From a virus: a stretch of 35,472 nucleotides of DNA. Each line of letters opens with the position of its first letter. Positions within the stretch are counted from its first letter, which is position 1. The notes under the pieces are model-generated. The model saw only the letters and a program-made list of their open reading frames with translations, was not told the DNA's origin and ran no database searches. The DNA is taken from positions 1 through 35,472 of IMG/VR virus record IMGVR_UViG_3300037488_000686; one strand, 5' to 3'. Both the position numbers and the translations under genes were made by a program. Of this stretch, positions 31,391 to 35,472 are shown piece by piece.

Positions 31391-31806
31391 ACCCATTCTC
31401 CTGTTTCCATTTGTGTTGCCAACCTATGGGCTCGCTCCGGCGTTTGCCGCGCCCAAGTGCTCTCTATCATCTGCGCAGCGGCCTCAAAGTACTGGCCATC
31501 CTCAGCCGCCGACAGCATCCGCTTGAACTTGAGCAAACCACCGATGCCCATTTGGAACGCCATGCCAATCAGCACGGCCTGGCGGGCATCGTTGAGTTTC
31601 TCCATCCACGGCAGCGCCTTCAGCACCGCCTCGTAGTTGCGCTTGATATCGTTGTCCAGCAGCAAGTCAATCTCATCGTTGGACAGGCCGCCGCCCTTGC
31701 GCGAGTCGATCAGCCGGCCAACGCCGATGGTCCAGAACCCTAGCGAGTCTTGGTAGGCGCAGGACTCGGCGCCTTCCTCGCGTAATAGTTGGGTCTTCAG
31801 ATCCAT
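31387..31806 (-). CDS. T4-type lysozyme (endolysin, GH24)
   Basis: A 139-residue muramidase. The catalytic triad is exactly at T4 lysozyme numbering: E11 (LLREEG), D20 (YQDSLG) and T26 (FWTIGVG). The C-terminal lobe shows ARQAVLIGMAFQMGIGGLLK and a final STWARQTPERAHRLATQMET, where the T4 enzyme has its conserved NTWARQTPxRA-like end. ATG 31806 is chosen; the open frame continues upstream in the shadow of other genes and lacks the family start. There is no signal peptide, so export requires the holin. Confidence 0.92.
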   Translation of the reverse strand: MDLKTQLLREEGAESCAYQDSLGFWTIGVGRLIDSRKGGGLSNDEIDLLLDNDIKRNYEAVLKALPWMEKLNDARQAVLIGMAFQMGIGGLLKFKRMLSAAEDGQYFEAAAQMIESTWARQTPERAHRLATQMETGEWV

Positions 31807-31985
31807 GACGCCACCACCGCAAGGGTCAAGAGCAGGCACGCGGCACCAGCCCAGAACCCGACGTTGGGGTTCCGGTAGCAGGTAATGGCGCACCCGTACT
31901 CGGCGCCGATTGGGAATGCTTCGCTGAGGGTGCGGGGAAATCGACGGGTCGTTCCTCCGTCCAGAACCTGTGGTTGTTGTAGCAT
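31797..31985 (-). CDS. Possible small membrane protein overlapping zinc-protein and lysozyme genes (62 aa)
   Basis: Its C terminus (GFWAGAACLLLTLAVVASWI) is a clear hydrophobic span at the very end of the chain, as in small tail-anchored lysis proteins. It overlaps about 160 bp of the NrdR-like gene in another frame and 10 bp of lysozyme. The N-terminal part has no known motif and may be a read-out of the zinc gene; a shorter start is possible. Kept as uncertain because the hydrophobic end sits in a lysis cassette. Confidence 0.33.
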   Translation of the reverse strand: MLQQPQVLDGGTTRRFPRTLSEAFPIGAEYGCAITCYRNPNVGFWAGAACLLLTLAVVASWI

Positions 31986-32068
31986 TTCATTCTCCTTCGG
32001 GTTGTGTTGTCAGGCTGCTGGCGCGTGTCCAGCGTCTCTGTTGGGGCGTTACACAGCGGGCATTGCAT
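31826..32068 (-). CDS. NrdR-like zinc-ribbon protein (80 aa)
   Basis: MQCPLCNAPTETLDTRQQPD at 32068 begins a zinc ribbon with C3-x2-C6, then RRRMKCYNNHRF with C29 and H33, the same layout as the N-terminal ribbon of NrdR and of small phage transcription factors. The Ala/Pro/Ser-rich second half (from ~45) looks disordered and may be functionally unimportant. An upstream in-frame ATG (32173) was rejected since it only reads other genes out of frame. Overlaps the 44-aa gene by 20 bp. Confidence 0.7.
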   Translation of the reverse strand: MQCPLCNAPTETLDTRQQPDNTTRRRMKCYNNHRFWTEERPVDFPAPSAKHSQSAPSTGAPLPATGTPTSGSGLVPRACS

Positions 32069-32183
32069 AGAGCGGCACCGCAATGCATCCCCGGTCCACC
32101 CAGTACTGCATCGCTTCCGTGCGCCTGGTGAGCAGGATGCAGACGCCAAACTCGGTGGTGACCATCCATCCAATGTGCGTCAT
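32049..32183 (-). CDS. Unknown microprotein (44 aa)
   Basis: MTHIGWMVTTEFGVCILLTR starts at 32183, overlapping the stop of the 36-aa membrane gene (ATGA), and ends with WVDRGCIAVPLYAMPAV. The GC-x-xVPLYxxP end resembles short phage proteins of unknown function. Two strands and a helix are expected. Confidence 0.6.
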   Translation of the reverse strand: MTHIGWMVTTEFGVCILLTRRTEAMQYWVDRGCIAVPLYAMPAV

Positions 32184-32290
32184 GCCAGCCACGCAATCAG
32201 CGCCATCAGCGCCACAATGATTACGGACCACAGCAGGGCGCTGCGGAAAGCTGCGCGGTAGTAGTACAGGTCAGCTTCTTCATCGTTCAT
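32180..32290 (-). CDS. Single-span membrane microprotein (36 aa)
   Basis: MNDEEADLYYYRAAFRSALL followed by WSVIIVALMALIAWLA: an acidic, Tyr-rich N-terminal part and one transmembrane helix to the C terminus. Start overlaps the upstream stop and stop overlaps the downstream start, both ATGA. Could modulate the holin or alter the host membrane; no homologue recognised. Confidence 0.6.
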   Translation of the reverse strand: MNDEEADLYYYRAAFRSALLWSVIIVALMALIAWLA

Positions 32291-32448
32291 TTCTTCGGCG
32301 TCCTTGGCATTGGGGCGGTCCACTTAAATTCCGGCGGGCAGGGATGCACATGGCCTGCTCTCGGAACAATGTGCGGCGGGCTGGCGGGCTCGTCAAAAAA
32401 TACGCGCTTGGCCACGCTGTCGGCGTTGTGTCTTTGGTAGCTAATCAT
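32287..32448 (-). CDS. Unknown small protein (53 aa)
   Basis: MISYQRHNADSVAKRVFFDE begins at 32448, an ATG chosen for its ATGA overlap with the stop of the 158-aa gene; a longer frame from 32490 is possible but lacks support. Pro/His-rich second half (SPPHIVPRAGHVHPCPPEFK). No family recognised. Confidence 0.58.
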   Translation of the reverse strand: MISYQRHNADSVAKRVFFDEPASPPHIVPRAGHVHPCPPEFKWTAPMPRTPKK

Positions 32449-32921
32449 GTCTTTGACCTCTCTGGCCAGCTGTCTGGCCGTGGATACCATTTGATAGTGT
32501 CTTGCGCCGGGTCGGCCCGACGGCTGTACCGCATCACTGTTGCGAAACTGTCCGAGTCAAGGCATGGAAAAGACCAGACTTTGCCGTCCCACCAACTGAC
32601 GCTATGGCCCCCGGTCGGCCACCATCCAATGCTTGGTGGCTTATTCATCGTACCCACCATCGCCATCAAATCGTTCCAGGGCCAGTCGTCCAGGGCCAGC
32701 AACTCAATCGCCTCGATCTTGTCGGGGCTCAGGAGGCCGAGAATGTCGACGTCCTTGATGTAGGCGGCCGCCAGGCACATGGTGCTGGGGTAGTCGGGGT
32801 GGTCGCCATGCCCGAAACACTCGGGCTCGTAGTCCAGGTGGCAGACGAGCGGCTCGCTCACATCGTCTATGTTGTAGACGAATTCCACGCTATCAATTGG
32901 GCAGGGTGGCGAGCCGTTCAT
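32445..32921 (-). CDS. Conserved phage protein of unknown function (158 aa)
   Basis: Begins MNGSPPCPIDSVEFVYNIDD and contains VCHLDYEPECFGHGDHPDYP and TMCLAAAYIKDVDILGLLSP, with a C-terminal part rich in Trp. The LDYEPE...PDYPxTMxLxAAYVxDVDI pattern occurs in uncharacterised phage proteins. Probably an alpha/beta fold with several Asp/Glu residues in an acidic cluster; enzymatic role cannot be claimed. ATGA junctions on both sides. Confidence 0.7.
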   Translation of the reverse strand: MNGSPPCPIDSVEFVYNIDDVSEPLVCHLDYEPECFGHGDHPDYPSTMCLAAAYIKDVDILGLLSPDKIEAIELLALDDWPWNDLMAMVGTMNKPPSIGWWPTGGHSVSWWDGKVWSFPCLDSDSFATVMRYSRRADPAQDTIKWYPRPDSWPERSKT

Positions 32922-32992
32922 GAGAGCGCCAGGAAGAGGAAGGTGGCGCCGGCAAGCCCTAGGGCTATGGCGAAGAGGGTGTCTTGGATCAT
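32918..32992 (-). CDS. 24-residue membrane microprotein with strong ribosome site
   Basis: MIQDTLFAIALGLAGATFLF plus LALS: a single hydrophobic helix and nothing else. AAGGAG lies 6 bases before the ATG at 32992, and the stop overlaps the next ATG (ATGA), so it is very likely translated although too short for most gene finders. A GC-rich 7-bp hairpin (33008-33026) lies just upstream. Possible roles are membrane perturbation or use as a translational leader for the 158-aa gene. Confidence 0.58.
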   Translation of the reverse strand: MIQDTLFAIALGLAGATFLFLALS

Positions 32993-33034
32993 GGGGGGCT
33001 CCTTGATGCCCGGCGCTTGGCCGGGCTGGGTTGG

Positions 33035-33343
33035 TTAGGCTTTGGTGTTAAGGGCTTCGACCAGTCTAAAGTTTGCTTCGCTGGTGTCCAGATTCGGTGG
33101 TGTATCTTTGCCGCCTGCCCCGATGCTCCAAGTCCAAACCGTGTGGCGTTTGGACAGCAGCGTCACCCACAGCTTGCGACCGATCTTTTCGATGTGCAGG
33201 TTGATCGGCTGGTGGCCGTGCAGGGTTGTGATGAGCCGGCTGGCTTGCTTCTGGTTGATGGTGCCGGCGTCAAGCAGGCTCCAGGCAAACTTGATGTTGT
33301 CAAGTTCGTGGCCTTCGGCGCTGTTGAATGTTGCAATGATCAT
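33035..33343 (-). CDS. Unknown protein (102 aa)
   Basis: Begins MIIATFNSAEGHELDNIKFA; contains SRLITTLHGHQPINLHIEKI and a beta segment KLWVTLLSKRHTVWTWSIG. No family recognised. The 59-bp gap upstream (33344-33402) holds an A8 tract and a possible weak promoter only. Gene status is supported by position and codon pattern. Confidence 0.62.
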   Translation of the reverse strand: MIIATFNSAEGHELDNIKFAWSLLDAGTINQKQASRLITTLHGHQPINLHIEKIGRKLWVTLLSKRHTVWTWSIGAGGKDTPPNLDTSEANFRLVEALNTKA

Positions 33344-33402
33344 GTTGTCTCTCCGGTCCGGTTGCGGGTTGGTGTGAAAAGGATATTACCTAAAAAAAAG
33401 CA

Positions 33403-33759
33403 TCAATTCTTAGGTACAAACCCCAGGTTTGCCATCTTTTTTTTAGCATCTTCTTGGCCGCGCCCAACGATCACATGGTGCCCCAGGTTGCGCAAGTAGT
33501 CGTGCCAACTTTGCTGCTCTGACGAGACGCTGCCGCCTTGCTCCCGCTTCATTTCGATCCAGAGCAGCCAGGCCGGCACGAACAGGTCAGGCACTCCAGC
33601 GCTGACGCCTTCGGCCTTCAGGCGGCCAGCCGCGGCGATGCCTCGCAGGCCACCGTTCGGGATCGCAAAGACCCGCACCCCGCAAACCTGGCGGATCCAC
33701 TGCACCAGCTCGCGCTGCTCTTCGTGTTCTGTTTTCAAAATGGCACGTCCATTGTCCAC
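33403..33759 (-). CDS. VRR-NUC domain nuclease
   Basis: A 118-residue single-domain VRR-NUC protein. EHEEQRELVQWIRQ at the N terminus, PNGGLRG (34-40), then the catalytic PD-(D/E)XK-type residues D58 (GVPDLFV) and E69-x-K71 (LWIEMKRE), Q82 and a final HVIVGRG strand. Phage VRR-NUC proteins of this size act on branched DNA such as Holliday junctions, useful for clearing recombination intermediates before headful packaging. It overlaps the upstream Cys-rich gene by 25 bp in the recombination part of the leftward unit. Confidence 0.9.
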   Translation of the reverse strand: MDNGRAILKTEHEEQRELVQWIRQVCGVRVFAIPNGGLRGIAAAGRLKAEGVSAGVPDLFVPAWLLWIEMKREQGGSVSSEQQSWHDYLRNLGHHVIVGRGQEDAKKKMANLGFVPKN

Positions 33760-33926
33760 TTGTCACACGCATCCGGCGTGGCGGCAAACTCCTCCGGCGG
33801 CTCCTTAAAAAACTCCACGCACAGTCCGTCCGTGCCGTACATCTCGCAGCTATGGCAGCACTTGGGCGGGCCGGCCTCAAGCATCTTGTAGTAGGCGGTA
33901 ACAATTTCAGGCTGTTTGTGGCGCAT
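33735..33926 (-). CDS. Small cysteine-rich, probably zinc-binding protein (63 aa)
   Basis: Contains KCCHSCEMYGTDGLCVEFFK and PDACDKWTMD: five to six cysteines in the layout C-x2-C ... C ... C, as in short phage zinc proteins that follow helicase genes. Start at 33926 lies 20 bp inside the helicase gene; end overlaps VRR-NUC. Likely accessory to one of the two enzymes; not assigned. Confidence 0.7.
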   Translation of the reverse strand: MRHKQPEIVTAYYKMLEAGPPKCCHSCEMYGTDGLCVEFFKEPPEEFAATPDACDKWTMDVPF

Positions 33927-35472
33927 CTAGTTTCCATTTTCGTTGCATAACACGGTGATATTTACCGTCCATCTTGAACTCGATCATGTCTGGCGGCTCG
34001 CCGCAGGAAAGAATGTCGGCCACCACGTCCAGCGGGTTGTGCAGGTCTGACACGAGCACATCGGCATCCCTGGCAATTGACGCCACGGTCTGGCGCGCCT
34101 TCTCGCCGGAATAGCCGGGATTGTTCACCGGCATGTACTCGTTCACTGGCGCATCGGACAAAGCGCCGTAATAGGTGACCATCAACATTTCATGGCCGCT
34201 AGCCCGGCCAACATGTTTGCGCCAGCGCCAGGCGGTCACCGACATTTCCTTGCCCGCCAAGCCCATAATGTCGTCGTTCTGGAGCTTGAGCTTCTTGATC
34301 TCCGGCTCCGGGAAAGGATGCCCGCAGGCAGGGCATACACGGGCCGCCAGGGCGCAGAGTTCTTGACAGTTGTCGCATACCTTCACCGGCGCAGCGCCTT
34401 CCTTCTCGCCTTTTTTGTTCGGCGGTCGGACGTGCGTGATGGGGCCGTGGGTTGCTACCACTGCGGCGAAGTCGAGGACCAGGCAGTGATCGGTGTGGCT
34501 CTTGGGCCGCAAACCCCGGCCCGCCATCTGGACGTAGAGGCCTGGGCTCATGGTGGGCCGCAGCATGGCGATCAGGTCAATGTCCGGGTAATCAAATCCG
34601 GTGGTCAGGACGTTGGCGTTGGTCAGGCAGCGGATTCGGCCCGCCTTGAATTCGCCAATGATGCGCTCTCGCTCACGCTTGGAAGTGGCGCCGGTGATGC
34701 AGTCGGCGACAATGCCGAGCTCGTTGAGCTTGTCGCAAATGTTCCAGGCATGTTGGACGCCGCTGCAAAATGCCAGCCAAGCCTTGCGATCCCCGGCCAG
34801 CTTGATAATCTCGCGCACAACGGAATTGTTCTGGTCTTCGGTGTCCACTGCCGCCTGCAACTCGGCCTCAATGAACTCCCCGCCGCGCTTGTGAACCTCG
34901 GTCACATCAAGCTGGGCGGTAGTGTGCTTGGAGCGTAGCGGCGCCAGATGGCCGAGGCGCACCAGTTCAAGGATATTGGTCGGCTCAATGAGCTCGCGGA
35001 AGATCGCCGGCTCGTCGGTAATCATTCCGTGGCCGAGGCGGTAAGGCGTGGCGGTCAGGCCCACCACCCGCAGGCGCGGGTTGATCGTTAGCAGTGCGGC
35101 CAGCAGCGACCGGTAGCCGCCTTGGTCTTTGTGCGCGATCAGGTGGCACTCGTCCACCAGCACCAGATCAACGTGCCCGAGCAGCGCGGCCTTCTTCCGC
35201 ACCGACTGGATGCCGGCAAAGGTGATTGGCTCGCCCAGCTGCTTCTTGCCGATGCTGGCGCTGTAGATGCCAACCGGCACATCGGGCCAGTGCTGGCGCA
35301 ACTTCTCCACGTTCTGCTCTATCAATTCCTTGACGTGGGTCAACATCAGAATCTGGCTGTCCGGCCACTCCTGCAGCACTCGCTTGCACAGCGCTGCAAT
35401 AATGTGGCTCTTGCCCGAGCCGGTTGGCAGCACCAGGCAGGGGTTGCCGGTGGTGTTGCGGTCGAACCAGGC
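33907..35472 (-). CDS. Superfamily 2 DEAD/DEAH helicase (5' end beyond window, continues at 1-149)
   Basis: The frame is open to the window edge (AWFDRNTTGNP at the edge), so 522 residues are visible. Motifs: Walker A LPTGSGKSH, DEAH-type box LVLVDECHLI, motif III GLTATP, and motif VI QMAGRGLRPK. A four-cysteine zinc element, CDNCQELCALAARVCPACG, follows the helicase core, and a C-terminal domain of about 150 residues ends the chain. This is the common phage helicase related to RAD25/SSL2-type enzymes, for replication or recombination fork processing. With the fragment at 1-149 the protein would be about 535 residues. A GTG inside Walker A is not the start. Confidence 0.93.
   Translation of the reverse strand, partial: AWFDRNTTGNPCLVLPTGSGKSHIIAALCKRVLQEWPDSQILMLTHVKELIEQNVEKLRQHWPDVPVGIYSASIGKKQLGEPITFAGIQSVRKKAALLGHVDLVLVDECHLIAHKDQGGYRSLLAALLTINPRLRVVGLTATPYRLGHGMITDEPAIFRELIEPTNILELVRLGHLAPLRSKHTTAQLDVTEVHKRGGEFIEAELQAAVDTEDQNNSVVREIIKLAGDRKAWLAFCSGVQHAWNICDKLNELGIVADCITGATSKRERERIIGEFKAGRIRCLTNANVLTTGFDYPDIDLIAMLRPTMSPGLYVQMAGRGLRPKSHTDHCLVLDFAAVVATHGPITHVRPPNKKGEKEGAAPVKVCDNCQELCALAARVCPACGHPFPEPEIKKLKLQNDDIMGLAGKEMSVTAWRWRKHVGRASGHEMLMVTYYGALSDAPVNEYMPVNNPGYSGEKARQTVASIARDADVLVSDLHNPLDVVADILSCGEPPDMIEFKMDGKYHRVMQRKWKLDAPQTA
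35366..35472. repeat. Right copy of the 107-bp diverged terminal overlap
   Basis: Partner of bases 1-107: same length, no gaps, 8 substitutions. It encodes the same helicase segment (AWFDRN to about LQEW), with Thr here where the left copy has Asn. Ends exactly at the last base of the window. Confidence 0.92.

Noticed and set aside
33380-33406. Possible leftward promoter TTGATG-15-TATCCT before the 102-aa gene
   Set aside because: Weak hexamers, short spacer and an A8 tract; could easily arise by chance.
1-35472. tRNA genes, CRISPR arrays, insertion sequences, integrase/attachment site
   Set aside because: No cloverleaf, regularly spaced long repeats, transposase or recombinase was seen on either strand.

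Overview
The window is best read as one essentially complete genome of a short-tailed (P22-like, podovirus morphology) bacteriophage of about 35.4 kb. The gene order terminase small and large subunit, portal, scaffold, coat, tail accessory gp4, gp10, fibres/tailspike, gp7, gp20 and gp16 is that of P22-type virions. The host cannot be fixed from the sequence; the fairly GC-rich composition and gene content would fit a freshwater betaproteobacterium (inference). There is no integrase, DNA polymerase, RNA polymerase, tRNA or CRISPR. The first and last 107 bases are two diverged copies (99/107 identical) of the same piece of one helicase gene, each lying exactly at a contig edge, so the contig almost certainly closes into a circle of about 35,365 bp (circularly permuted, terminally redundant DNA, with strain variation in the sample).

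Layout. A control region at 3004-3131 holds two divergent, overlapping promoters. Leftward from it runs one long, tightly packed unit (3003 to 1, then across the join from 35472 to 28861): Sak4 recombinase, a DUF669 ssDNA-binding protein, a Cas4-like nuclease, a superfamily 2 helicase, a VRR-NUC nuclease, then many tiny ATGA-coupled genes with a T4-type lysozyme, a 3TM-type holin and an XF1762-family protein. Rightward runs 3132 to 28851: a Cro-like HTH protein, a Toprim primase-helicase, a striking array of GGTACA hexamers that may be the origin, a DUF5856-like protein under its own near-consensus promoter, a GroES-like co-chaperonin, a ParB-like protein overlapping a Mom-like DNA-modification gene, and then the packaging, head, tail, fibre and ejection-protein genes. 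The two units converge at 28851/28861 with only 9 bp between them.

How the genes work together. The primase-helicase, helicase and recombination set would steer host polymerase onto phage DNA. ParB-like/Mom-like would modify the DNA against restriction. GroES-like may help fold the coat. Terminase and portal package DNA into the gp5-like shell; gp4 and gp10 seal it; four adhesin-like proteins (carbohydrate-binding/LamG-like, C1q-like fibre, beta-helix tailspike, S74-chaperoned fibre) set host range; gp7/gp20/gp16-like proteins are ejected with the DNA. Lysis genes lie on the strand opposite to the virion genes. Compositional islands (GroES-like, Mom-like and the 601-aa adhesin are clearly AT-richer than their neighbours) indicate mosaic acquisition. 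The most notable points are the ParB/Mom overlap, the GGTACA array, the interlocked divergent promoters, the diverged terminal copies and the chain of coupled microproteins.
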